A DNA stretch of 25,731 bases from Treponema sp. (GCA_031266095.1 JAISBR010000027.1:1-25731); one strand, 5' to 3'. Counted from the stretch's first letter, positions 1 through 7,250 are shown. Notes: a model not told the origin generated them from the letters alone. A program made the numbers and translations.

Positions 1-248
1 CGGGTTATCGAAGAACAGATGCCCCCTCTCATACGGCCCTATGCGGGAACCGGACGGATACCCTATCAGTATACCCCCCTTTATCCGGAGTTTTCTGGCC
101 AAAGGGTATTTCGGGATGGGATCTTTCCCCTCACGTGTACCCGAACCCCTGATACAGCCTAAACAAATTTCCTTACAATAAAAACCGTTTTCTGCAAAAA
201 AACAAGAAACGGAAAACCCAACTGGCGATTTTGCCCTTCGAAACCAGT
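1..248. other. Window edge, open on both strands, nothing recognised
   Basis: The plus strand is open from the left edge to a TAA at 160-162 (53 codons, no start inside the window). The minus strand is also open, from about position 276 down to the edge, and carries a Cys-containing stretch (CKEICLGC), but it has no ATG, GTG or TTG start. I recognise neither product. Either could be the end of a truncated gene; the sequence to the left would decide. The part from 163 to 248 is AT-rich, with a weak hairpin (CCGTTTTCT against AGAAACGG). Confidence 0.25.
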
Positions 249-764
249 TCAGTCGCTTTCTTTTTCTTCCAAAGATTTAAGCCGGAAAAATCCAAACACA
301 TCGTTGTAATTGTGCTGCACAACAGTTACAACTAATGGCTTCCAATTTGATTCAATTGAATGGAAATACCTCAAAGTATGATCATTACCAAACACAATGC
401 CGATGTGTCCGTACCCATTACCTTTGTGTTTATTCCAAATATAAATATCCCCTTCCTGTGGCAAAAAATCTGGAGTGTTAGGCAATTTATCCCAGTATTG
501 GTTCATAGACAGATCTCTTTCGTATAGTTCCCAGAAATCCGCAGCTCCTGCCACAAGCCCCCAGTTAGGCAACCCCATTATTTCCAGCAGCCACCTAATA
601 AACTGTACGCACTGCCCTTGCAGTTTGTGCAGATCGGGAACAGGATAAGGAACAGTCTTGTCAAACCATTCTTTATTAACCTGAGGCTGTTCCAAAACTT
701 CAGTTTTTGGAACAGCTTCCTTTAAAAACCACGGTTTTGTAGGCCATAGGCCGAAAAACCGCAA
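249..764 (-). CDS. CHAP-type peptidoglycan hydrolase (phage lysin-like)
   Basis: A 171-residue protein whose core fits the CHAP family of cysteine amidohydrolases/endopeptidases that cut peptidoglycan. The nucleophile is probably C52 in GQCVQFIRW, the histidine H120 in GYGHIGIVFG, and the third polar residue lies in FHSIESNW near 135-141; GDIYIW at 105-110 is the usual strand before the His motif. No signal peptide is visible, which suits an endolysin or tail-associated lysin. The only reasonable start is TTG at 764, because the frame is closed by TAA at 789-791; it lies at the lip of a palindrome and lacks a clear ribosome site, so the 5' end may be broken or fused. The first 40 residues are not CHAP and include a stretch encoded by a second palindrome. 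The gene is visibly more AT-rich than its surroundings and sits beside tail genes, which points to phage origin. Confidence 0.75.
   Translation of the reverse strand: MRFFGLWPTKPWFLKEAVPKTEVLEQPQVNKEWFDKTVPYPVPDLHKLQGQCVQFIRWLLEIMGLPNWGLVAGAADFWELYERDLSMNQYWDKLPNTPDFLPQEGDIYIWNKHKGNGYGHIGIVFGNDHTLRYFHSIESNWKPLVVTVVQHNYNDVFGFFRLKSLEEKESD
686..716. repeat. Palindrome inside the lysin 5' coding region
   Basis: GCTGTTCCAAAAC at 686-698 is answered by GTTTTTGGAACAGC at 703-716, complementary apart from one extra T, with a 4-nt loop. The arms closely resemble those of the palindrome just upstream at 765-822, so the two look like members of one small repeat family. Here the repeat is read as protein (AVPKTEVLEQ). 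Confidence 0.7.
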
Positions 765-822
765 GAGCTTGTTCGAAAACCATGCGCTTTAGCGCATAGT
801 CAATTAGTTTTGGAACAAGCTC
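765..822. repeat. Nested palindromic element between lysin and tail genes
   Basis: Outer arms of 16 nt (765-780 and 807-822, GAGCTTGTTC-type) match with one mismatch. An inner perfect 7-bp stem, ATGCGCT-TT-AGCGCAT, lies at 782-797. There is no T-run. It overlaps the 5' end of the lysin frame. It looks like a REP- or MITE-like element, though a bidirectional stop signal between divergent genes is possible. Confidence 0.75.
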
Positions 823-856
823 ATATACCCTATTTTCGATATGAAGGAGCGTAACC

Positions 857-1546
857 ATGGGCGGAATGTATCCGAACAATCAAGTGCTGAGTATTTTTAA
901 TGAGGAATTTCTCTGGCCCGGCGTCGGCCCTGACGGAAAGTTTACGAACGGAGATTTTTCCGATCCGGCAATTAAGCCATCGTTTATTCCCGCGGAGACC
1001 CTGAACCTGATTCTGGACAATCTCTCGGGTTTGATTACCAAACTGGGTGGAACGCCGAACAGCCTGGAAGCGAACCAGCTCTCAAATCTGTTCACCCCCT
1101 CCGCCCTGGCCCGCAGGGCTATTATGCGTGATGAGCACGGCAGGGCCCAAATAGCCGCGCCGCCTGTGGGGGCAGCTTTCCATCCGGATGACATTGCCCG
1201 TCTGGACGATATTGACTCGGTTTCAAAAGACTTGAATACCGCGCTGTTAGCCGACCAGGTAGAGGGCTACGGCCGCGATCTGATGGCTGTCCTTCTGGGC
1301 CACCCCTTTGGCGATATGATCAGCCAGTCGCTGAGAAATGAGGCCATTGCCGAAGTGATGGCCAAGCTCCGCATACGCCTCAACAACAACGGCGAACTGG
1401 ACGACAGCGCCATCCCCGATTGCCGCGGCCTCTCTGTGGGCGATTACCTGGACGGCCTGGACCTTTCCGGCATCGCCGCCGCCCCCGGTGGGACCGTTCC
1501 CCAGCCGTGGAACGACACCTATAAAAATAACCGCATTGTGGTGTAG
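857..1546 (+). CDS. Tail-fibre-like stalk protein (N-terminal part of a broken adhesin)
   Basis: A 229-residue product starting at ATG 857 behind AAGGAG (844-849). It has no signal peptide. Residues of about 45-80 (PAETLNLILDNLSGLI then GTPNSLEANQLSNLF) and the following GRAQIAAP segment with DDIARLDDIDS resemble phage tail-fibre or collar stalks. The reading frame ends at TAG 1544-1546 right after RIVV, but the same frame stays open afterwards and continues as GLNIYKDCG and KNHVLFTFRNV, which looks like the start of a receptor-binding head. The native protein was therefore probably longer, with this gene ended by a nonsense change. It may still be expressed as a headless stalk. It neighbours a lysin and a small tail-associated gene, consistent with a prophage or tail-like particle remnant. 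Phage tail assignment is by pattern only. Confidence 0.6.
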   Translation: MGGMYPNNQVLSIFNEEFLWPGVGPDGKFTNGDFSDPAIKPSFIPAETLNLILDNLSGLITKLGGTPNSLEANQLSNLFTPSALARRAIMRDEHGRAQIAAPPVGAAFHPDDIARLDDIDSVSKDLNTALLADQVEGYGRDLMAVLLGHPFGDMISQSLRNEAIAEVMAKLRIRLNNNGELDDSAIPDCRGLSVGDYLDGLDLSGIAAAPGGTVPQPWNDTYKNNRIVV

Positions 1547-2099
1547 GGCCTGAATATTTACAAGGATTGTGGGTCCCCCAGGAACGTGAAAAACCATGTG
1601 CTTTTCACGTTCCGCAACGTGCTATGTCAGGGGTATATGCAGTCTACCAACATCAATACCGGAGGCTATCCAGTTACGCTCATGCGGACATGGTTGGAAG
1701 GCACTTACGGTGATGGAAGCGGGACATTCGCAAGCCGTCTCAAAACCGTACTGGGTGAGAACTTCCTTTATACCTTACATCTTAATACATAGCAAAAAGG
1801 GCAGTTGGGAGTGGAATAACTACACCGTGTTTTTTCCGACCGAATTGGAAGTGTTCGGGTACAAAACTTTCGGGGGTGATTCCAACTGGTACAACACCGA
1901 TGTTCAATACCCGATCTATGCGAAATCCATCGTTTACCGTTCCAAACGCTATAACGGGGCGCAGACTTGGTGGTGGAAAAGTGAGCCACTCGCGTCTGAC
2001 CCGACCTCCTTTTGCTCTATGAGCCACACGGGCCATGCCGCCAATAGCTATGCGAGTAATGCGGCTGGTGGGGTGTCCCCCGTGTTCTGTGTCGCGTAA
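1547..2099 (+). pseudogene. Detached and frameshifted receptor-binding head of the tail fibre
   Basis: Two overlapping frames make up one protein. Codons in phase with the upstream stalk run from 1547 to a TAG near 1790 and encode FTFRNVLCQGYM, NTGGYPVTLMRTWLEG and SRLKTVLGENFLYTL. The homologous continuation (HSKKGSWEWNNYTVFFPTE, then WWWKSEPL, ending GGVSPVFCVA) lies in the next frame and stops at TAA 2097-2099. Dropping one A near 1784-1790 joins them cleanly. The Trp-rich WWW patch, the NTGGYP/RTWLEG region and the GVSPVFCV ending are typical of a C-terminal head found on phage and spirochaete surface proteins (I believe the DUF6273 type; not verified). With both a TAG and a frameshift the head cannot be made as one chain unless recoding occurs. 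A GTG at 1586 exists but has no good ribosome site. Confidence 0.65.
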
Positions 2100-2119
2100 T
2101 CAATTGCGGAGGAACTAAG

Positions 2120-2494
2120 ATGGTTTATTTAGCGAAGAAAGCCGGCCGGGTACCGGCCCACACCGACCTACAGGCGATGTATGAACTGGACGGGGTAGAC
2201 ACTCCGGAGCTGACGGTCACCGACGCGGAATTTGAGGCGGCCGAAGGGCTGGCCCGGATTATTGAGGGGGAAATCTTCCTGGGGAAAACTGAGGCGGAAC
2301 AGGCGGCTGAGGAGGCCGCGGCCGAGATACGCCGGATCAAAACGGAGATAGCGGCCCGTGATTACCGGGCGCTCAAGGCCCAGAAGCTGGGGGAGGAGAT
2401 TGACGACCTGTACCCGGGGGGAACCGACTGGTACAAGGAACAGCTTGACCGCATGGAGGAGCTGGAGGCGATCGTTGCCGGCGTGGGGAATTAA
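2120..2494 (+). CDS. Small acidic tail-associated hypothetical protein
   Basis: A 124-residue protein starting at ATG 2120 behind GGAGGA (2107-2112), 20 nt after the broken tail-fibre head and probably in the same transcript. The N-terminus (VYLAKKAGRVPAHTDLQAMY) is followed by a Glu/Ala-rich helical stretch with coiled-coil character (about 50-95) and a C-terminal YKEQLDRMEELEAI helix. I do not recognise a named family with certainty. Its position straight after a tail fibre and its size suit a tail-fibre accessory or chaperone protein. It is acidic, unlike the basic Avd proteins of diversity-generating retroelements, so I do not call it that. Confidence 0.6.
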   Translation: MVYLAKKAGRVPAHTDLQAMYELDGVDTPELTVTDAEFEAAEGLARIIEGEIFLGKTEAEQAAEEAAAEIRRIKTEIAARDYRALKAQKLGEEIDDLYPGGTDWYKEQLDRMEELEAIVAGVGN

Positions 2495-2651
2495 TACAAT
2501 AACAATCTGCCGTTACCGGATACCAGGCAGCAGGGCCTGAAATGGGGAAGGCGGGGACTATTAGCAATTGTTATTTTGTAACGCTGTTGTACTCTGTGTA
2601 ATTATTTGTGGGACGGTATTCTCTTGTATGTTTGGGTTTGTTCGCTGGTGC

Positions 2652-2792
2652 GGTCACGATGCCCGTGTACATCCGGGCAAGGTGCAACTGGACGATATTC
2701 TCTGTATGGAATTCGACCGACGTATAAGTAAAGACTACATCATTCGCTTCCAAACACGCCTGTTTCAAGTCTTGCGCAATTCGCTCCCTTGA
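2652..2792 (+). pseudogene. Transposase C-terminal fragment (ISNCY-like)
   Basis: The frame encodes a short segment ending in VQLDDILCMEFDRRISKDY followed by IIRFQTRLFQVL and a TGA at 2790-2792. The pattern of a basic residue plus 'S(K/N)DYxxRFxxRLFQ' is characteristic of the C-terminal region of ISNCY-type integrase-fold transposases, as I recall them. No start, catalytic DDE region or complete terminal repeats are present here, so this is a remnant at most. The segment just upstream in the same frame is hydrophobic and unrelated-looking. Evidence is a single short motif. Confidence 0.4.
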
Positions 2793-2881
2793 CAAAATCC
2801 GCCATCCATGGCAGGTTATATGCGGGGTATTTTTATGCTGTAATCCGGCTGGTGGACGGATTGCGCCTCCTTTAGAGTGGC

Positions 2882-2912
2882 GGTCCCGGAGAAATCCGGG
2901 GCCTTTTTTTTT
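2882..2912 (+). terminator. Rho-independent terminator upstream of pyrE
   Basis: Nine-pair stem with one G-T pair (2882-2890 with 2895-2903), core CCCGGA-GAAA-TCCGGG with a stable GAAA tetraloop, followed by an unbroken T-run to 2912. It most simply ends transcripts from the tail region. It lies about 200 nt before the pyrE start, and the likely pyrE promoter is downstream of it, so it is probably not a pyrE attenuator. Confidence 0.85.
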
Positions 2913-3063
2913 GCATAAAACGGCACGGCCCTGCCATTGGCGAAATGCTACGCAAGGAAACAGCCGCTCTGTCATAATCCGTTCTCTATCCACTACAGCC
3001 GGGAAGCTCTTAATGTACCCGGAAGCGGCTTATGCCAAATACTGGATAAATTTTACGCTCCTG

Positions 3064-3072
3064 TGCTATGAT
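3064..3072 (+). promoter_or_regulatory. Extended -10 promoter for pyrE
   Basis: TGC followed by TATGAT, an extended -10 element 37 nt before the GTG start of pyrE. The -35 position holds only a weak match (TGGATA at 3043-3048). The same nine bases occur at 25630-25638 before another leader. Confidence 0.4.
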
Positions 3073-3108
3073 CGGTCAGGAATTTGTGATGAGCTTACGG
3101 AGGAACCA

Positions 3109-3699
3109 GTGGAAAATATCATTAATTTACTTCGGGAATCAGAGGCCATGCTGGAGGGACATTTTCACCTGACTTCGGGCCGTCATTCGGACCGGTACTT
3201 TCAGTGCGCCAAACTGCTGCGATACCCGGATAAGGCCAAGGCGGCTTTGACGCCGGTGGCGGAGTGGATACGGGATGATATCAAATCGGGAAAACTGGCG
3301 GTTGACGCGGTGGTGGGACCCGCTATGGGGGGCATTATCGTGGCCTATGAACTGGGAAGGCTTTTAGGGCTTCCGGCTTTTTTTACCGAGCGGGACGACG
3401 GCGGGGCCATGAGTCTGCGCCGGGGCTTTGAGGTGCAGCAGGGGCAGCATATTCTCATTGCCGAGGATGTGGTTACCACCGGAAAATCATCAAGGGAATG
3501 CGCCTCGGCGCTGGAAGCTTTGGGGGCAAGGGTTATAGCCCTGGCCTGCGTAGTGGACCGCCGGATGGAGGATGCCGAAGATGTGCTTTGGCCAATGTAC
3601 CCCGCCGTCAAAGTGAATGTGGGGAATTGGGACGCCGATAACTGCGAACTCTGCAAAAAAGGTATGCCCGTGGTTAAACCGGGGTCAAGAAAAACTTGA
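3109..3699 (+). CDS. pyrE: Orotate phosphoribosyltransferase
   Basis: A 196-residue enzyme that joins orotate and PRPP to give OMP in pyrimidine synthesis in the cytoplasm. The PRPP loop is HILIAEDVVTTGKSS (114-128), the normal type I phosphoribosyltransferase signature; HFHLTSGRHSDRYFQCAKLL (19-38) is the N-terminal OPRT motif with substrate-facing SGRHSD, and VGPAMGGIIVAYELGR (69-84) is the central loop. Length is normal. I chose GTG 3109 because GGAGG (3099-3103) is well placed five bases before it and it begins exactly where the family does; the frame stays open upstream to 2911 but those residues look non-coding. No terminator is visible after the stop; an AT-rich stretch leads to the ABC operon. 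Confidence 0.93.
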   Translation: MENIINLLRESEAMLEGHFHLTSGRHSDRYFQCAKLLRYPDKAKAALTPVAEWIRDDIKSGKLAVDAVVGPAMGGIIVAYELGRLLGLPAFFTERDDGGAMSLRRGFEVQQGQHILIAEDVVTTGKSSRECASALEALGARVIALACVVDRRMEDAEDVLWPMYPAVKVNVGNWDADNCELCKKGMPVVKPGSRKT

Positions 3700-3717
3700 C
3701 TTTTTTTCATTTTTTGG

Positions 3718-3745
3718 TGCATTCACGGACAATATAGTGTATACT
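3718..3745 (+). promoter_or_regulatory. Weak candidate promoter for the ABC transporter genes
   Basis: TATACT at 3740-3745 with TGCATT 16 nt upstream, in the AT-rich 135-nt gap between pyrE and the binding protein. The -35 match is poor; read-through from pyrE is an alternative. Confidence 0.25.
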
Positions 3746-3834
3746 CAGGTGTTCCTGTTTCGTTGAAACGGTATATAAACGTCGTATTTGGGACTGTCGG
3801 TCCGCGGCGCTTTAAACTTAATGGAGGCACACAT

Positions 3835-4902
3835 ATGAAGCGTTTTACAATCCTCTTTTTTTCGTTCCTGGTTTTGTCGGTGGGAGTATGGGCGCAGACT
3901 ACCCTTTCGGCCTATACCACCCTGGAAGAACCGCTGGCAAAAGCCCTTTTTGAGCAATTTGAGAAGGAAACCGGCATAAGGGTGTCCTTTGTCCGGCTTT
4001 CCGGCGGTGAGGCGGTGGCCCGGATAGAAGCCGAAAAGGCCAATCCCCAGGCCTCGATCTGGGTTGGCGGGGTCGGGCTGGACCATATCATCGCGAAATC
4101 CAAGGAACTTACTACCCCCTATCTGTCCCGGTTCGCTTCCAATACCAGGGCCGAATTCAGGGATCCCCAAAATTACTGGATCGGTCTGTATGTGGGGCCG
4201 CTCACCTTTGTGACTAATCTTGACCGGGCCAGGGCCCTGGGGCTGACTCCGCCCAGAAGCTGGGACGATCTTCTCAAGCCGGCGTACAAGGGCCAGATCA
4301 GAATGGCAAATCCCAATATCTCCGGTACCGCCTATAATGTAATCACCACCATCAGGACTCTCAACAACGGCAATGAAAACACTGCCTTTGATTATCTGAA
4401 AAAACTGGACGCCAATGTGGATCAGTATGCCCGTTCCGGCTCGGCGCCGGGCAAAAGTGTGGCCACCGGTGAAATCCCTATCGCCATTGGCTATGCCCAT
4501 GACCAGGTGAAGCTGAGGGCCGAAGGGGCCAATATCGAAATCTATGCTCCCAGCGAAGGTACCGGCTATGAACTGGCTTCCATGTCCCTTATCCGGGGCG
4601 GCAGGGATCAGGTAAACGCCCGGCGGCTCTACGACTGGGTTCTCTCTTCCCCTAACGCCCAAAAACTCTTTACCGAATGGTACCTGGTACTGGTCGCCAA
4701 CGGCGCTGAAAAACATCCCCTGGCCCTCTCGCTGGATCAGATCAAAACAGTTAAGCAGGATATGCAATGGGATGGGGATCCGGTCAATGGGATGGGGATC
4801 CGGTCAATAGGAAACGGCTGCTTGATCGCTGGACCGCGGAAATCGAATCCAAGCGGTAGCCGCGGTCAAAACTCAAACGAGCGGCGGGGACTGAGCTCTT
4901 GA
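3835..4902 (+). CDS. ABC transporter periplasmic binding protein (AfuA-like), C-terminus frameshifted
   Basis: Binding protein of an AfuA/FbpA-type importer (COG1840-like). ATG 3835 follows GGAGG (3823-3827). A signal peptide with a hydrophobic core and VWA|Q cleavage opens the protein; the mature part starts TTLSAYTTLEEPLAKALFEQ. Conserved features are the WVGGVGLDHI segment near 80, YWIGLYVGPLTFVTN and GYAHDQVKLRAEG. No adjacent Tyr-Tyr pair of the kind that holds Fe3+ in FbpA is visible, so ferric iron is not assured as substrate. At 4765-4804 a 20-bp unit is tandemly duplicated. Removing one copy gives a 334-residue protein with a sensible end (NRKRLLDRWTAEIESKR, stop at 4857-4859); as it stands the last 34 or so residues are out of frame and the 355-residue product ends at TGA 4900-4902, overlapping the permease ATG. 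Family is clear; whether the altered protein works is unknown. Confidence 0.85.
   Translation: MKRFTILFFSFLVLSVGVWAQTTLSAYTTLEEPLAKALFEQFEKETGIRVSFVRLSGGEAVARIEAEKANPQASIWVGGVGLDHIIAKSKELTTPYLSRFASNTRAEFRDPQNYWIGLYVGPLTFVTNLDRARALGLTPPRSWDDLLKPAYKGQIRMANPNISGTAYNVITTIRTLNNGNENTAFDYLKKLDANVDQYARSGSAPGKSVATGEIPIAIGYAHDQVKLRAEGANIEIYAPSEGTGYELASMSLIRGGRDQVNARRLYDWVLSSPNAQKLFTEWYLVLVANGAEKHPLALSLDQIKTVKQDMQWDGDPVNGMGIRSIGNGCLIAGPRKSNPSGSRGQNSNERRGLSS
4765..4804 (+). repeat. Exact 20-bp tandem duplication in the binding-protein gene
   Basis: Two perfect copies of a 20-bp unit starting CAATGGGATG (4765-4784, 4785-4804), followed by CAAT of a third. Twenty is not a multiple of three, so the duplication shifts the reading frame at the C-terminus. 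The single-copy frame reads through to a natural-looking stop at 4857. Confidence 0.95.
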
Positions 4903-7124
4903 TGGCAGCGAAAAAGAACCTGGTTAAATTTCTGGCGGCGATTCTGGTTTTCGTTGTATGCGATGTTTGGATCTACCGTTCGCTGCTGGGTTCTTTCCGC
5001 TCCTACTATACACAAAACAGCCTGAAGGAGGTGAGCCTGTTCGCCGAGACCGTTCCGGAAGTTCCGGGGAGGCTTGGGGCGGAAGATCCTTCCTCATTTG
5101 ATCCCTCCTATTACCAGGACTGGCTCAACCGCGCCGGGGAAGTGCTTGAGGGCGGTGAAGCGCTGATCCTCGGTATTGATGAAAATTTTAATTTTAGTCC
5201 GATTGCGGGGACAGCTGCTGCCGGGCAGATCTGGGAGCATTACAGCGGCGGGGATGAATTTCAAAGGGGGTTGGAAAGTGTTTATTATCTCCTCCCCTAC
5301 GAGCTGAGCGGGACCGTTCAGTCTATGCGGGTTTACCTGCTCCCCATCCCCGATGATTCTGGCTTTGATATCAACGGGGCGGTGATGATCGCCGTACCCG
5401 AGGGCGGCGCGGTCCAGTTTGAAAAGTTGCTTCGTAATCTCTCCCTCATCGCCCTGCTGATCTTCGCGGGTCTCCTGGGGGTTGCCACATTCGCAAGGGA
5501 CCCCATTACAGGCTACGCGGTGATCTTCCTTTTGGGAATAGCCCTGATCTTTGTAGCCTATCCCCTCTTTGAAGCGTTCAGGCTTACCTTTGTGGAGGCC
5601 GGGGCCGTTAGCCTCGGTATCTGGAAACGGACCTTTTCTGCCACCTATCTGGCGAGTCTCTGGGGTTCGGTCAAACTGGGGATCATCACCGCCTCGGTTT
5701 CTACTGTCATCGGTTTCGCGTTCGCCTTTCTTACTGAACGGACCGCGGTGAGGGGGAAAAGGCTCATCGGTACGCTGGCGACTATGCCGGTTATCTCCCC
5801 GCCCTTTTCTCTCACCCTTTCGATTATCCTGCTCTTTGGCAATAACGGCCTCATCACCCATCAGCTCTTGAAGATCAACAATTTTTCGGTGTATGGGCTT
5901 GGCGGTCTGGTGTTGGTACAGACCGTCGGGATGTTCCCCATCGCCTTCATGAATCTCTCAAGCGTGCTGAAGAGCATTGACTCCACCGTAGAAGACGCGG
6001 CTCTGGATCTGCGGGCCTCCCGGTTGCGGACTTTCCTTACCATCACACTGCCTCTTTCGCTGCCGGGACTCCTCTCGGCGTGGCTTCTGGTGTTTACCAA
6101 TTCACTGGCGGATTTTGCCAATCCCCTGCTCCTGGCCGGTTCCTACCGGGTTCTTTCGGTGGAGGCCTATATCGAGGTAACCGGCAGAAGCAATTTAGGT
6201 GGCGGCGCGGCGCTTTCGCTGCTCCTGCTCATGCCCACCCTGAGTGCCTTCTTTGTCCAGCGCTACTGGGTAAACAGGAAGAGCGTTGTCACCGTAACGG
6301 GTAAGCCCTCAAACCATCTCGCGGAACTTGCCACCAGGCCGGTGCGGATACTCCTGACGGTTTTTGTGGCGGCCTGCCTTGTTTTTATTGTAAGCCTCTA
6401 CGGGACCATTTTTGCCGGCTGTTTTGTGAAGAATTGGGGTATTGATTATTCTTTTACCCTGTCAAATATCAGTGAGGCGCTTTCCCGTGGCTGGCAGTCC
6501 ATTACCAATACCGTCACCCTGGCGGCAGCGGCAACCCCTATCGCGGGAATCATCGCCATGGCGGCGGCGCTTATCGTAGTGCGGCGGACCTTTTTCGGCA
6601 AGCGCCTGCTTGAGGTCCTCCTTATGACCCCCTTCGCTGTGCCGGGTACTCTTCTCGGTATCTCCTACATTCTGGCGTTTAACAAGCCGCCCTTCCTCAT
6701 TGTGGGAACGGCGGCGATCATCGTAATCAACTATATCATCCGTGAACTCCCGGTTGGGCTTGAGACCGGCGCGGCAAACCTGCGGCAGATTGACCCTTCT
6801 ATAGAAGAGGCGGCCCAGGACCTGGGGGCGGACATGTCTAAGGTCTTCACCTCGGTTGTGCTGCCCCTTATCCGGCCGGCCTTCCTTACCAGCATGTCCT
6901 ACACTTTTGTCCGATCCATGACCGCGGTGAGCGCGGTTATCTTCCTTATTTCCGCCCGATGGTATCACCTAACGGTACAGATATACAATTTTTCCGAAAA
7001 TCTCCGTTTCGGCCTTGCCAGCGTACTTTCTACCGTGTTGATCATCATCGTGCTGGGGGCCTTCGGCATCATGCAGCTGGTGGTCCGGGATCAGGGCCTG
7101 ACCGAGAAGAGCATAGTTCGGTGA
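4902..7124 (+). CDS. Double-length ABC permease (AfuB/FbpB-like) with extra extracytoplasmic domain
   Basis: A 740-residue inner-membrane protein with two fused permease halves, as in FbpB/AfuB. Each half has the EAA loop that docks the ATPase: EDAALDLRASRLRTFLTITL (about 364-383) and EEAAQDLGADMSKVFTSVVL (about 635-654). Unusually, the first membrane segment (about 8-26) is followed by some 150 mostly polar residues (28-178) before the next segment at 180-198; this should lie outside the cytoplasm and might contact the binding protein or act as a sensor, which is inference. I used ATG 4902; TTG 4899 directly before is possible. The ATG overlaps the frameshifted upstream stop (TGATG), so translation is now coupled; in the single-copy ancestor there would have been about 40 nt between the genes. 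Confidence 0.88.
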   Translation: MAAKKNLVKFLAAILVFVVCDVWIYRSLLGSFRSYYTQNSLKEVSLFAETVPEVPGRLGAEDPSSFDPSYYQDWLNRAGEVLEGGEALILGIDENFNFSPIAGTAAAGQIWEHYSGGDEFQRGLESVYYLLPYELSGTVQSMRVYLLPIPDDSGFDINGAVMIAVPEGGAVQFEKLLRNLSLIALLIFAGLLGVATFARDPITGYAVIFLLGIALIFVAYPLFEAFRLTFVEAGAVSLGIWKRTFSATYLASLWGSVKLGIITASVSTVIGFAFAFLTERTAVRGKRLIGTLATMPVISPPFSLTLSIILLFGNNGLITHQLLKINNFSVYGLGGLVLVQTVGMFPIAFMNLSSVLKSIDSTVEDAALDLRASRLRTFLTITLPLSLPGLLSAWLLVFTNSLADFANPLLLAGSYRVLSVEAYIEVTGRSNLGGGAALSLLLLMPTLSAFFVQRYWVNRKSVVTVTGKPSNHLAELATRPVRILLTVFVAACLVFIVSLYGTIFAGCFVKNWGIDYSFTLSNISEALSRGWQSITNTVTLAAAATPIAGIIAMAAALIVVRRTFFGKRLLEVLLMTPFAVPGTLLGISYILAFNKPPFLIVGTAAIIVINYIIRELPVGLETGAANLRQIDPSIEEAAQDLGADMSKVFTSVVLPLIRPAFLTSMSYTFVRSMTAVSAVIFLISARWYHLTVQIYNFSENLRFGLASVLSTVLIIIVLGAFGIMQLVVRDQGLTEKSIVR

Positions 7125-7174
7125 CATCTCCGCCTGTGGAGGCTAAACTTGACCCACGACTTGATTCGTAGTGA

Positions 7175-7222
7175 AGGGGTTCATACCCCGCCCTTTAGGG
7201 CATTATTAGGGTATGAACCCCT
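7175..7222. repeat. Perfect 14-bp palindrome with inner stem, between permease and ATPase
   Basis: Arms of 14 nt (7175-7188, 7209-7222; AGGGGTTCATACCC) are perfectly complementary. Inside lies GCCC-TTTA-GGGC. No T-run follows. The shape recalls subterminal hairpins of IS200/IS605-type elements, and a second hairpin follows 29 nt later. Confidence 0.8.
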
Positions 7223-7250
7223 GAGGCTAACCACCACTGGAGAACAACAT

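Larger units (their letters stand above)
2495..3108. other. 614-nt gap with mobile-element debris, terminator and pyrE promoter
   Basis: Going rightward: an imperfect inverted repeat (2495-2506 against 2567-2580), a transposase fragment (2652-2792), an AATCCGCCATCCATG word at about 2798-2812 that recurs in a hairpin at 25485-25499, a rho-independent terminator (2882-2912) and an extended -10 promoter just before pyrE. A minus-strand frame (2571-2993) and a plus-strand extension of pyrE to 2911 are open, but neither shows a family match or a ribosome site. Confidence 0.5.

Noticed and set aside
2120..2494. Avd accessory protein of a diversity-generating retroelement
   Set aside because: Similar size and position after a variable-looking head, but the protein is acidic and has a different pattern; no reverse transcriptase is nearby.
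2882..2912. pyrE attenuator
   Set aside because: The best promoter for pyrE lies downstream of this terminator, and no leader peptide or anti-terminator is visible.
2571..2993. Minus-strand open frame of 140 codons
   Set aside because: No family resemblance and no ribosome site, and it runs across the terminator and the plus-strand transposase fragment. Treated as chance.
2911..3108. In-frame upstream extension of pyrE
   Set aside because: The added residues do not match the family, and a strong GGAGG sits before GTG 3109 where the enzyme normally begins.
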